10,811 bases of DNA from an uncultured Methylocystaceae bacterium (GCA_945956975.1 CAMFKC010000025.1:1-10811); one strand, 5' to 3'. Positions 1 to 9,748 are shown, counted from the first letter of the stretch. A program made the numbers and translations. The notes: a model not told the origin generated them from the sequence alone.

Positions 1-319
1 GAGCCGGCTCAGGCACAGCGCATTCGCCGGCGCAGAACATGTCGTGCAGAAGGCCGATCATGCGCTCGACGTTGGGGCCGGCGAGCGAATAACAGATCTT
101 CTGCGCCTCGCGCCGCGTGTGCACCAGGCCGTCCGCGCGGAGGCGGGCGAGATGCTGCGACAGCGTGGGCTGGCTGAGGTCGAGCGCGGCGCAGAGCTCG
201 TTGACCGAGCGCTCCTGGCGATAAAGGTCGCACAGGATCATCAGGCGGCTGCGATTGGCCAGCGCCTTCAGCATCGTCTCGGCCTGCGAGGCCTGAGCTG
301 CAAGATCCTCAGCTTTCAT
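1..319 (-). CDS. ArsR-family transcriptional regulator, BigR/SqrR-like (3' end cut by window edge)
   Basis: This gene encodes a winged-helix DNA-binding repressor; 106 residues are visible and the C-terminus lies off the left edge. Reading from the ATG at 319-317, the ArsR core runs from about residue 16 (MLKALANRSRLMIL) to 96. The recognition helix is LSQPTLSQHLARLR (48-61), followed by the wing TRREAQKICYSL (68-79). Cysteines are at 30, 43, 76, 96 and 100. C30 and C96 are 66 apart, the same spacing I recall for the persulfide-sensing pair in SqrR (Cys41/Cys107) and BigR (Cys42/Cys108). Metal-site motifs of classic ArsR (ELCVCDL) are absent. The inferred role is a sulfane-sulfur or redox-responsive repressor of itself and of the divergent RND operon. 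No Shine-Dalgarno sequence precedes the ATG. The family call is firm; the inducer is inferred. A thiol or oxidant sensor with a different signal is the main alternative. Confidence 0.85.
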   Translation of the reverse strand, partial: MKAEDLAAQASQAETMLKALANRSRLMILCDLYRQERSVNELCAALDLSQPTLSQHLARLRADGLVHTRREAQKICYSLAGPNVERMIGLLHDMFCAGECAVPEPA

Positions 320-345
320 ATTGCAATATTCGAATATTCGGATAT
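318..345. promoter_or_regulatory. Probable operator: three overlapping 12-bp palindromes with 8-bp period
   Basis: Three 12-mers follow each other every 8 bp: ATATTGCAATAT (318-329, perfect palindrome), ATATTCGAATAT (326-337, perfect palindrome) and ATATTCGGATAT (334-345, one broken pair). The middle one extends to a 14-bp perfect palindrome, AATATTCGAATATT (325-338). The array is AT-rich in an otherwise GC-rich window. It overlaps the regulator start codon and lies across both promoters. It is the obvious binding site for the adjacent ArsR-type repressor. It also contains ATTG-N8-GAAT and ATTC-N8-GGAT, each one base from the ATTC-N8-GAAT motif that I recall for SqrR. Confidence 0.75.
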
Positions 346-348
346 AAG
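321..348 (+). promoter_or_regulatory. Predicted promoter of the RND efflux operon
   Basis: A -35-like TTGCAA (321-326) and a -10-like TATAAG (343-348) are separated by 16 bp. Transcription would begin near 355, leaving a leader of about 24 nt that carries a GGAAGG ribosome-binding site at 364-369, nine bases before the ATG at 379. The operator palindromes fill the spacer, so repressor binding would block RNA polymerase. This is predicted from hexamer similarity only. Confidence 0.55.
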
Positions 349-354
349 TGTCAA
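325..354 (-). promoter_or_regulatory. Predicted promoter of the ArsR-family regulator, probably giving a leaderless mRNA
   Basis: On the minus strand a perfect TTGACA lies at 354-349. A weak -10, AATATT (330-325, spacer 18) or GAATAT (331-326, spacer 17), follows inside the operator. Transcription would begin at about 317-319, on the ATG itself. The absence of any Shine-Dalgarno sequence before that ATG agrees with leaderless translation. Overlap with the operator implies autorepression. Confidence 0.5.
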
Positions 355-378
355 ATCTCGTTTGGAAGGTTGCTGGAT

Positions 379-1340
379 ATGCGGGTCTGGAGTTTGGCCG
401 CTTTGGCAGTCGCGGCGGCGGCGCAGGGCGCGGCGGCAGGCGAATTCGCGGTGCGCGCGCAGGAGGTCGATGATCGCAAGGCGGTGATCGCCACGGTCGA
501 GCCGGTGCGCCAGCTGGTGGCGCGGGCGCGAATCGGCGGGACGGTCGCCCAGCTCTCCGTGCGCGAGGGCGATGCGGTGAAGGCGGGGCAGGAGATCGCC
601 CGCGTGGTCGACCAGAAGCTGTCGCTGCAGATGCAGGCGATCGATTCGCGCATCAAGTCGCAGCAGGCCGCGCGCGACAAGGCGCAGCTCGACTACGACC
701 GCGCCGCCGAACTGATGCGGCGTGGCGTGAGTACGCAAGCCCAGCTCGACCAGGCGAAGGCGGCGCTGGACATCGCCGACCGCAACCTTTCGGCCATCAA
801 GTCCGACCGCGACGTGATCGTGCAGCAGAGCGCGGAAGGCGCCGTGCTTGCGCCGGGCGCCGGCCGCGTGCTGAGCGTGCCGGTTTCGCCGGGGCGCGTG
901 CTGATGCCGGGCGAGACGGTCGCCACCATCGCGGAGGACCAGTTCATCCTGCGCCTGCAACTGCCCGAGCGCCACGCGCGCTTCATGCGCGCCGGCGACA
1001 AGGTGCTGATGGCCCCGCGTGGCGAGGCCGGCGGTCTGAAGGCCGCGCAGGAAGGCAAGGTGCGGATCGTCTATCCGGAGATCGCGGGCGGCCGTGTCGT
1101 GGCCGACGTGGATGTCCCGGGCCTCGGCGATTATTTCGTCGGCGAGCGCACGCGCGTCTATGTCTCGACCGGCAAGCGCCGCACTATTGTCGTGCCGGCG
1201 GCGGCCGTGTTCGAGCGCGCGGGCGTGAAGTTCGTGCGGCTGAAGGGCGGCGATGCGGTGGTCGTGCAGACCGGCGAAACCATGCCCGACGGAATCGAGA
1301 TCCTCTCGGGCGTCGCCGACGGCGACATGGTGCAGACGCC

Positions 1341-1344
<4 letters not shown>
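379..1344 (+). CDS. RND efflux periplasmic adaptor subunit (HlyD/AcrA-type membrane fusion protein)
   Basis: This 321-residue protein is the periplasmic link between an inner-membrane RND pump and an outer-membrane channel. Residues 1-21 look like a Sec signal peptide (MRVWSLAALAVAAAAQGAAAG) without a lipobox cysteine, so it is probably soluble or peripherally attached rather than an AcrA-style lipoprotein. The first half of the lipoyl domain is at about 50-76 (IGGTVAQLSVREGDAVKAGQ) and the second at about 154-187. Between them lies a coiled-coil hairpin (about 80-150) whose turn, YDRAAELMRRGVSTQAQLD, resembles the R-L-S channel-docking motif. A beta-barrel and membrane-proximal part follow to the C-terminus. 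The ATG at 379 is chosen because GGAAGG (364-369) sits nine bases upstream; an in-frame TTG at 370 abuts that site. The stop overlaps the next start (ATGA, 1341-1344), so the two genes are co-translated. It is shorter than AcrA (~400 residues). Confidence 0.9.
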
Positions 1345-4586
<3,242 letters not shown>

Positions 4587-4667
4587 GACCGAATCGCCGG
4601 GTAGCGTGGTCCCGGCATATCGCCAGTGGCGACCCGTGCGCTTCTGTCTCGCGAGGAGCGCCGGTCA

Positions 4668-4696
4668 TTGACATGTCAACGAGGCCTGTCGAATAT
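4668..4696 (+). promoter_or_regulatory. Predicted promoter of the ABC importer operon with palindromic -35
   Basis: A perfect TTGACA (4668-4673) is followed after 17 bp by a weak -10, GAATAT (4691-4696). The -35 hexamer is the left half of a perfect 12-bp palindrome, TTGACATGTCAA (4668-4679), which could be a regulator site. The gap 4587-4727 otherwise holds only a short inverted repeat, TCGCCAGTGGCGA (4620-4632), of no assigned role; no convincing terminator for the RND operon was seen. Confidence 0.5.
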
Positions 4697-4712
4697 CCGC
4701 CCAATTCTAAAA

Positions 4713-4718
4713 AAGGAG
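4713..4718 (+). promoter_or_regulatory. Strong ribosome-binding site of the substrate-binding protein gene
   Basis: AAGGAG lies nine bases before the ATG at 4728. It decides this start over in-frame upstream codons (from 4626) that would put a long hydrophilic extension in front of a good signal peptide. It is the best Shine-Dalgarno sequence in the window, fitting the high level usually needed for a periplasmic binding protein. Confidence 0.8.
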
Positions 4719-4727
4719 AGGGCGGAA

Positions 4728-5960
4728 ATGCGTAAGTTTACTCTGGGCGTCTGTATGGCGGCCCTTCTGACTGCGGGCGCGGCCAACGCGCAGGAAACCG
4801 TGAAGATGGGCTACATCGACCCGCTGTCGGGCGGTGGCGCTTCAGTCGGCGAGGTCGGCCTCAAGCACTACCAGTGGCTGGCTGACCAGATCAACGCGCA
4901 GGGCGGCCTCATGGGCAAGAAGCTCGAGATCATCCCGCTCGACAACAAGACCAATCCGCAGGAAGCGGTGGTGCAGGCGCAGAAGGCGATCGACGCCGGC
5001 GCGCGCTACATCACGCAGGGCAACGGATCCTCCGTCGCCGCGGCGCTGTCGGATTTCGTGACCAAGTTCAACGATCGCAACCCGGGCAAGGAAGTTCTCT
5101 ACTTCAACTATGCCGCGGTCGACGATTCGCTGACCAACGAGAAGTGCTCGTTCTGGCACTTCCGCTGGGACGCCAATTCGTCGATCAAGATGACCGCGAT
5201 CACGAATTATCTGAAGTCACAGCCCAACGTGAAGAAGGTCTACTTGATCAACCAGGATTATTCCTTCGGTCAGGGCGTCCGCAAGCTCGCCGCCGAGATG
5301 CTGAAGGCCAAGCGCCCGGACGTCCAGATTGTCGGCGACGAGCTGCATCCGCTGCTGAAGATCACCGATTTCGCGCCCTATATCGCGAAGATCAAGGCGT
5401 CCGGCGCCGATACGGTCATCACCGGCAACTGGGGCCAGGACATCGCGCTTCTGCTGAAGGCGGCCGCCGACGCCGGCCTGCAGGCGAACTGGTTCACCTA
5501 CTACGCCGGCGGCGCCGGCGGCCCGACGGCGATCAAGCAGACCGGCCTGCAGCATAAGGTCTACGACATCGTCGAGGGCAACCCGAACACGGCGATCGAA
5601 GCCGCGCAGAAGCAGGAAGAAGAGTTCCGCGCCAAGTTCGGCGTGACGCTCTGGTATCCGCGCGCGGTCAACGAGATGCGCATGTTCGCCAAGGCGGTGA
5701 AGGAAGCGAATTCGCTTGACCCCAAGGCCGTCGCCCTCAAGCTGGAAGGCATGACGGCCGACGTATTCGATGGCGGCCAGGGCACGATGCGCAAGGACGA
5801 CCACCAGTTCTTCCAGGACATGTACATCCGTTCCTTCGGTCCGCTCGACCCCGGCGCCAAGTTCGACGAGGAAAAGACGGGCTGGGGCTGGAAGCAGCAG
5901 GGCAAGATTGCGGCCGCGGACACCAACGTGCCCACGACCTGCAAGATGGAGCGTCCGTAA
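4728..5960 (+). CDS. ABC transporter substrate-binding protein, branched-chain amino acid (HAAT) type
   Basis: This 410-residue periplasmic receptor captures the solute for the LivHMGF-type importer encoded downstream. Residues 1-21 form a Sec signal peptide ending in GAANA, cut before Q22. The mature part is a type-1 periplasmic binding fold (Peripla_BP_6): VKMGYIDPLSGGGASVGEVG at its N-terminus, the helix-start loop TQGNGSSVAAALSDF that usually contacts the ligand carboxylate, and the lobe-crossing segment KVYLINQDYSFGQGVRKLA. After signal removal only two cysteines remain, C140 (EKCSFWHF) and C405 (TTCKMERP), suitable for a disulfide tying the C-terminal tail to the N-lobe. Family ligands include Leu/Ile/Val, amides, urea and aromatic acids; the sequence does not tell which. 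It is first in the operon, separated from livH by a structured repeat. The ATG at 4728 is chosen for its AAGGAG and signal peptide. Confidence 0.92.
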   Translation: MRKFTLGVCMAALLTAGAANAQETVKMGYIDPLSGGGASVGEVGLKHYQWLADQINAQGGLMGKKLEIIPLDNKTNPQEAVVQAQKAIDAGARYITQGNGSSVAAALSDFVTKFNDRNPGKEVLYFNYAAVDDSLTNEKCSFWHFRWDANSSIKMTAITNYLKSQPNVKKVYLINQDYSFGQGVRKLAAEMLKAKRPDVQIVGDELHPLLKITDFAPYIAKIKASGADTVITGNWGQDIALLLKAAADAGLQANWFTYYAGGAGGPTAIKQTGLQHKVYDIVEGNPNTAIEAAQKQEEEFRAKFGVTLWYPRAVNEMRMFAKAVKEANSLDPKAVALKLEGMTADVFDGGQGTMRKDDHQFFQDMYIRSFGPLDPGAKFDEEKTGWGWKQQGKIAAADTNVPTTCKMERP

Positions 5961-5966
5961 GGCAAC

Positions 5967-6082
5967 GAGCCCTCATCCTGAGGAGCGTTCCGCAGGAACA
6001 CGTCTCGAAGGATAGAGGGCGCCGGCCGTGCTTCGAGACGCGGCCCTCGCCATGCGAGGGCCGCGCCTCAGCACGAGGGCTC
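5967..6082. repeat. Palindromic dispersed repeat, copy 1, able to fold as a cloverleaf
   Basis: The element fills most of the gap between the binding-protein gene and livH. Its outer stem pairs GAGCCCTC (5967-5974) with GAGGGCTC (6075-6082), continued by CTGAGG (5978-5983) with CCTCAG (6066-6071). Inside are a left hairpin GTTCC/GGAAC (5987-5999), a central stem CGTCTCGAAG/CTTCGAGACG (6001-6010/6031-6040) and a right hairpin CGGCCCTCGC/GCGAGGGCCG (6041-6063, 3-nt loop). A second copy in the same orientation lies after livF. I recall repeats of this look (CCTGAGGAGC ... CTTCGAGACG ... CTCAGCAYGAGGG) scattered through Bradyrhizobium-type genomes. It is probably a REP-like mobile palindrome that may also stabilise or attenuate mRNA. 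Confidence 0.85.
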
Positions 6083-6100
6083 GGGTAACCCAGGGACGCC

Positions 6101-7036
6101 ATGCTCCAGCTCATCACATTCTCGACGCTGAACGGCGTGCTCTATGGCATGCTGCTGTTCATGATGGCGAGCGGCCTGACCCTCATCTTCTCGATGATGG
6201 GCGTGCTGAATTTCGCGCATGCGTCCTTCTACATGATCGGCGCCTATTTCGGCTTCGAGATCTCCCGGCGCATCGGCTTCTGGCCGGGCTTCATCGTCGC
6301 GCCGCTGCTCGTCGGCGTCGTCGGCGCGCTGATCGAGCGCTACGGGCTGCGGCGCGTGCACAAGTTTGGCCACGTTGCCGAACTGCTCTTCACGTTTGGA
6401 CTGGCCTTCGTCATCGAAGAGCTGGTGAACATGATCTGGGGCAAGCTGCCCGTGGACTATCGCGTGCCGCCGTCGCTCGACTTCGTCGCCTTCCGGCTCT
6501 TCGACACGACCTATCCTGCCTACCGCATGTTCATGCTGGCGACCGCCATCGCCATGTTCGCCTTCCTGATCCTGGTGCTCAAGCGCACGCGCGTCGGCCT
6601 GATCATCCAGGCCTCGCTCACCCATCCCAACATGGTCGCCATGCTCGGCCATGACGTGCCGACCGTGTTCATGGCGGTGTTCGGCGTCGGCGCGGCGCTC
6701 GCCGGCCTCGCGGGCGTGATCGCAGGGCCGGCTCTGGTCACCCAGCCCGCGATGGCGGCGCTGCTCGGGCCCATTTTGTTCGTCGTCATCGTCGTCGGCG
6801 GGCTCGGCTCGCTCGGCGGCGCCTTCGTCGCCTCGCTGCTGATCGGCCTCGTGCAGACATTCGCGGTCGCCATCAACGGCTCGCTGAAGGACGTCATGGG
6901 CCCGGTGGCGACGACGATCTTTGGCGAGCTCGGCGGCGTCACGCTGGCGCAGATCGCGCCGCTCCTTCCATATCTGATGCTTGTGCTCGTGCTGATCTTC
7001 AAGCCGACAGGCCTGTTCGGGAACCGCGAGTCGTGA
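6101..7036 (+). CDS. livH: Branched-chain amino acid ABC transporter permease, LivH family
   Basis: This 311-residue inner-membrane permease is half of the translocation channel of the importer. It is almost entirely hydrophobic with about eight membrane helices. The N-terminal LivH hallmark is GLTLIFSMMGVLNFAHASFY, the counterpart of the LNFAHG motif in this family, followed by MIGAYFG. The later segment ending AALAGLAGVIAGP precedes the coupling-type loop and VVGGLGSLGGAFVASLLIG. It pairs with LivM, encoded immediately downstream; the livH TGA overlaps the GTG of livM (GTGA, 7033-7036). A modest ribosome-binding sequence AGGGA (6092-6096) precedes the ATG, weaker than that of the binding protein, in keeping with lower expression of membrane components. 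The length is normal for LivH. The symbol is by family; branched-chain amino acids are not proven as substrate. Confidence 0.93.
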   Translation: MLQLITFSTLNGVLYGMLLFMMASGLTLIFSMMGVLNFAHASFYMIGAYFGFEISRRIGFWPGFIVAPLLVGVVGALIERYGLRRVHKFGHVAELLFTFGLAFVIEELVNMIWGKLPVDYRVPPSLDFVAFRLFDTTYPAYRMFMLATAIAMFAFLILVLKRTRVGLIIQASLTHPNMVAMLGHDVPTVFMAVFGVGAALAGLAGVIAGPALVTQPAMAALLGPILFVVIVVGGLGSLGGAFVASLLIGLVQTFAVAINGSLKDVMGPVATTIFGELGGVTLAQIAPLLPYLMLVLVLIFKPTGLFGNRES

Positions 7037-8283
7037 GCGAAACCATCCGCACCACGATCGCCTTCGCGCTGTTCGCGATCGCGCTCGCGCTCGCGCCGGT
7101 CGTCTTCCCGTCGGGTCTGGCGCTCACCATGATGAGCCTGATGGGCGTGATGATCATCTTCGCGCTGTCCTACAACATGCTGCTGGGGCAGACGGGCCTC
7201 CTGTCCTTCGGCCACGCCGTCTACTACGGGCTCGGCGGCTTCTGCGCGGCGCATGCGATGAATTATGTCGCGCGCAACAAGCTCGGCGTGCCGCTGCCGG
7301 CCATTCCGATCGTCGGCGCAGTGGCAGGCCTGTTCTTCGGCGCGCTGCTGGGCGCCGTCTCCACGCGGCGCGCCGGCACGGTGTTCTCGATGATCTCGCT
7401 CGGCATCGGCGAACTCGTCGCTGCCTTCGCCGGCATCCAGCGCTCCTTCTTCGGCGGCGAGGACGGCATCGCCACCAACCGCGTGAAGCTGGCGCCCTTC
7501 TTCGGCTACAAGTTCGGACCGCAGATCCAGGTCTATTATCTCATCGCCTTCTGGTGCTTCGTCTGCGTCGCGCTGATGTACATGCTGACGCGCACGCCGT
7601 TCGGACGCATGTGCAACGCCGTGCGCGACAATCCCGAGCGCGCGGAATTCGTCGGCTATTCCACGCAGCGCGTCCGCTTCCAGGCCTTCATGCTGTCGGC
7701 CATGTTCGCGGGCGTCGCCGGCGCTCTCGCGGCGATCAACTTCGAACTGATGAACAGCCAGGCGATCGGCGCGGGCACGTCGGGACAGGTGCTGCTCATG
7801 ACATTCGTCGGCGGCATCGGCCATTTCTTCGGCCCGATTCTCGGCGCCATGCTCATCACCTTCCTGCAGATCTCGCTGTCGGACATCACCAAGGCGTGGA
7901 TGCTCTATTTCGGCCTGCTCTTCATCCTCGTCGTCATGTTTGCGCCGGGCGGCATCGCGGGATTCCTGTCGATCCATCAGCCGTTGCTGCGCAACGGGCG
8001 CATCTTCAAGCTCGCGCCCTCCTATCTCATGGCTTCCGTTCCCCTCGTCGCGCTGGTACTCGGTATGATCGCGCTGATCGAGATGGCGCATCACATGCTC
8101 GTTGAAGCGGCAAGCGACGGCGCGAAGATGCGGCTGTTCGGACTGGCTTTCGATGGCGCCTCGCCCTTGCCATGGCTCGTTGCGGCGGCGCTGTTTTTCG
8201 GCGGAGCTTTCGGACTGAAACTCGTCTGGCCGCGGATAGACGAGGCCTGGGCGGTGGCGCAGGCAGAAGGGAAGAAGGCATGA
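7033..8283 (+). CDS. livM: Branched-chain amino acid ABC transporter permease, LivM family, with C-terminal extension
   Basis: This 416-residue permease is the partner of LivH. The family core spans about 1-311: the LivM motif GQTGLLSFGHAVYYGLGGF (52-70), the loop RMCNAVRDNPERAEFVGYS (from 192) that contacts the ATPases, and the usual closing segment MFAPGGIAGF (302-311). Many LivM proteins end soon after this point. Here some 105 residues follow, with two further predicted helices, about 332-351 (LMASVPLVALVLGMIALIEM) and 380-398 (PWLVAAALFFGGAFGLKLV), and a charged tail ending EGKKA. The start is GTG at 7033 overlapping the livH stop; no strong ribosome-binding site is present, so translation is probably coupled. 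The 3' end overlaps livG by ATGA (8280-8283). The family is certain; the role of the extension is unknown. Confidence 0.93.
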   Translation: MSETIRTTIAFALFAIALALAPVVFPSGLALTMMSLMGVMIIFALSYNMLLGQTGLLSFGHAVYYGLGGFCAAHAMNYVARNKLGVPLPAIPIVGAVAGLFFGALLGAVSTRRAGTVFSMISLGIGELVAAFAGIQRSFFGGEDGIATNRVKLAPFFGYKFGPQIQVYYLIAFWCFVCVALMYMLTRTPFGRMCNAVRDNPERAEFVGYSTQRVRFQAFMLSAMFAGVAGALAAINFELMNSQAIGAGTSGQVLLMTFVGGIGHFFGPILGAMLITFLQISLSDITKAWMLYFGLLFILVVMFAPGGIAGFLSIHQPLLRNGRIFKLAPSYLMASVPLVALVLGMIALIEMAHHMLVEAASDGAKMRLFGLAFDGASPLPWLVAAALFFGGAFGLKLVWPRIDEAWAVAQAEGKKA

Positions 8284-9029
8284 GCGCCGCCCTTACCCTC
8301 CGCGACGTCCGCAAGAATTTCGGTCCCACCGCCATCATCCGCGGGCTGGAACTGGAAATCACACAAGGCGAACGCCACGCGATCATCGGGCCGAACGGCG
8401 CCGGCAAGTCGACGATGTTCCACCTCATCAGCGGGCGCATCGGCGTGACCTCCGGCTCGATCGAGCTGAAGGGCCAGGAGATCACGGGGCTCGCGCCCTA
8501 CGAGATCAACCGGCGCGGCCTGTCGCGCTCGTTCCAGGTCACCAACATCTTCCCCAAGCTGTCGGTCTTCGAGAACATCCGCTGCGGCGTGCTGTGGTCG
8601 CTCGGCTACAAATATTCGTTCTGGCGCTTCGTCGATCGCCTGCGCGACGCCAACGAACGCGCCGAGCAGGTGCTCGATCTCATCGGCCTCGGCGCGCGGC
8701 GCGAGACGCCGGCGGGCATTCTCACCTATGCCGAACAGCGCGCGCTCGAGATCGGCATCACCATCGCCGGCGGCGCCGACGTCATCATGCTCGATGAGCC
8801 GACCGCCGGCATGAGCAATACGGAAACGGAACAGGCGGTGGCGCTGATCCGCAAGGTGTCGGAGGGGCGCACGCTCGTGATGGTGGAACACGACATGAGC
8901 GTGGTGTTCGGCCTCGCCGACCGCATTTCCGTTCTCGTCTACGGGCAGATCATCGCCACGGGCACGCCGATGGAAATCCGCGCCAACAAGGCGGTGCGCG
9001 AGGCCTATCTCGGCGAGGAGGCGCACTGA
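8280..9029 (+). CDS. livG: ABC transporter ATP-binding protein, LivG family
   Basis: This 249-residue cytoplasmic ATPase drives the LivHM channel together with LivF. Walker A is canonical, GPNGAGKST (37-45, K43). The Q-loop reads RSFQVTNIFPKL. The signature region is LTYAEQ (148-153) in place of LSGGQ; LivG proteins commonly have a Y here (LAYGQQ), but the alanine in place of glycine is a further change. Walker B is VIMLDEP (168-174, D172 and catalytic E173), and the switch histidine is H204 in VEHD. A LivG-type C-terminal helix (KAVREAYLGEEAH) completes it. The ATG at 8280 overlaps the livM stop by 4 bp and is preceded by GGGAAGAAGG. An in-frame extension back to 8172 would lie inside livM and is rejected. 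The stop overlaps the livF start (TGATG). Confidence 0.95.
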   Translation: MSAALTLRDVRKNFGPTAIIRGLELEITQGERHAIIGPNGAGKSTMFHLISGRIGVTSGSIELKGQEITGLAPYEINRRGLSRSFQVTNIFPKLSVFENIRCGVLWSLGYKYSFWRFVDRLRDANERAEQVLDLIGLGARRETPAGILTYAEQRALEIGITIAGGADVIMLDEPTAGMSNTETEQAVALIRKVSEGRTLVMVEHDMSVVFGLADRISVLVYGQIIATGTPMEIRANKAVREAYLGEEAH

Positions 9030-9733
9030 TGGCCGCGCTGCTCGAAGTCTCCGGCCTCAACGCCTATTACGGCAAGAGCCACATATTGCAGGGCGTGGAC
9101 TTCCACGTGGACGAGGGCGAGATCGTCTCGCTGCTCGGCCGCAACGGCGTCGGGCGCTCGACCACGATCAAGGCGATCATGGGCGATGTGCCCCCTGTCG
9201 GTTCGATCAAATTCAAGGGCCGCGAGATCGCGGGCCTCAAGCCGCACCAGATCGCGCGGCTCGGCCTCGGCTACGTGCCTGAAAATCGCGACATCTTCCC
9301 ATCCCTCACCGTGCGGCAGAACCTGCTGTTCGGCCAGAAGTCGGCGCGCCAGACCGGGCGCTGGGCGATGAGCGACATGTTCGCGATCTTCCCGCGGCTG
9401 GAAGAGCGCGCGGATACGCCTGCCGGCGTGCTGTCGGGCGGCGAGCAGCAGATGCTGACCATGTGCCGCACGCTGATGGGCGATCCCGATCTCGTGATGA
9501 TCGACGAGCCGACCGAGGGCCTCGCGCCGATGATGGTCGAACTCGTTGGCAAGATGCTCGGCGAGATCGCGGAGCGCGGCATTTCCATCCTGCTAGTCGA
9601 GCAGAAGCTGACGATCGCGCTGAAGATCAGCCGGCGGCTCTATGTGATGGGCCACGGGCACATCGTGTTCGAGGGAACGCCGACGGAGTTCGCGGCGAAC
9701 ACGCGTGTGCGCGAAGAGTGGCTGGAGGTTTAA
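9029..9733 (+). CDS. livF: ABC transporter ATP-binding protein, LivF family, with Arg in Walker A
   Basis: This 234-residue ATPase is the second nucleotide-binding subunit of the importer. Walker A reads GRNGVGRST (37-45): R43 replaces the near-invariant lysine (codon CGC, 9155-9157). The Q-loop position is Glu (E85 in VPENRD), as in Escherichia coli LivF. The signature is canonical, LSGGEQ (135-140). Walker B is LVMIDEP (155-161) with catalytic E160. The switch histidine is replaced by Q192 in LLVEQK, also usual for LivF. The end FAANTRVREEWLEV is typical of the family. The frame is intact and codon use matches its neighbours, so this is not a decaying gene; I recall a LivF subgroup with the NGVGRST form. 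It is last in the operon and is followed by a palindromic repeat and a convergent gene. Confidence 0.95.
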   Translation: MAALLEVSGLNAYYGKSHILQGVDFHVDEGEIVSLLGRNGVGRSTTIKAIMGDVPPVGSIKFKGREIAGLKPHQIARLGLGYVPENRDIFPSLTVRQNLLFGQKSARQTGRWAMSDMFAIFPRLEERADTPAGVLSGGEQQMLTMCRTLMGDPDLVMIDEPTEGLAPMMVELVGKMLGEIAERGISILLVEQKLTIALKISRRLYVMGHGHIVFEGTPTEFAANTRVREEWLEV

Positions 9734-9748
9734 GACCTTCGAATTCTC

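Noticed and set aside
370..378. In-frame TTG at 370 as start of the periplasmic adaptor
   Set aside because: It abuts the GGAAGG ribosome-binding site with no spacer, while ATG at 379 has ideal spacing and begins a good signal peptide.
316..975. Minus-strand open frame continuing from the adaptor gene towards the regulator
   Set aside because: It lies antisense to the adaptor and in a different frame from the regulator, whose protein starts with its own ATG at 319.
4620..4632. Inverted repeat TCGCCAGTGGCGA as operator or terminator
   Set aside because: It has a six-base arm with a one-base centre and lies far upstream of the promoter; such a dyad is easily found by chance in GC-rich DNA.
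4626..4727. Upstream in-frame extension of the binding-protein gene
   Set aside because: It would bury the signal peptide behind 34 hydrophilic residues and span the likely promoter and the AAGGAG site.
6520..8094. Minus-strand open frame (524 codons) across livH and livM
   Set aside because: It is antisense to two certain permeases, has low-complexity H/E/D/R composition and no domain; a shadow of hydrophobic codons.
8172..8279. Upstream in-frame extension of livG
   Set aside because: It lies wholly within livM; the ATG at 8280 has a ribosome-binding sequence and gives the normal LivG N-terminus.
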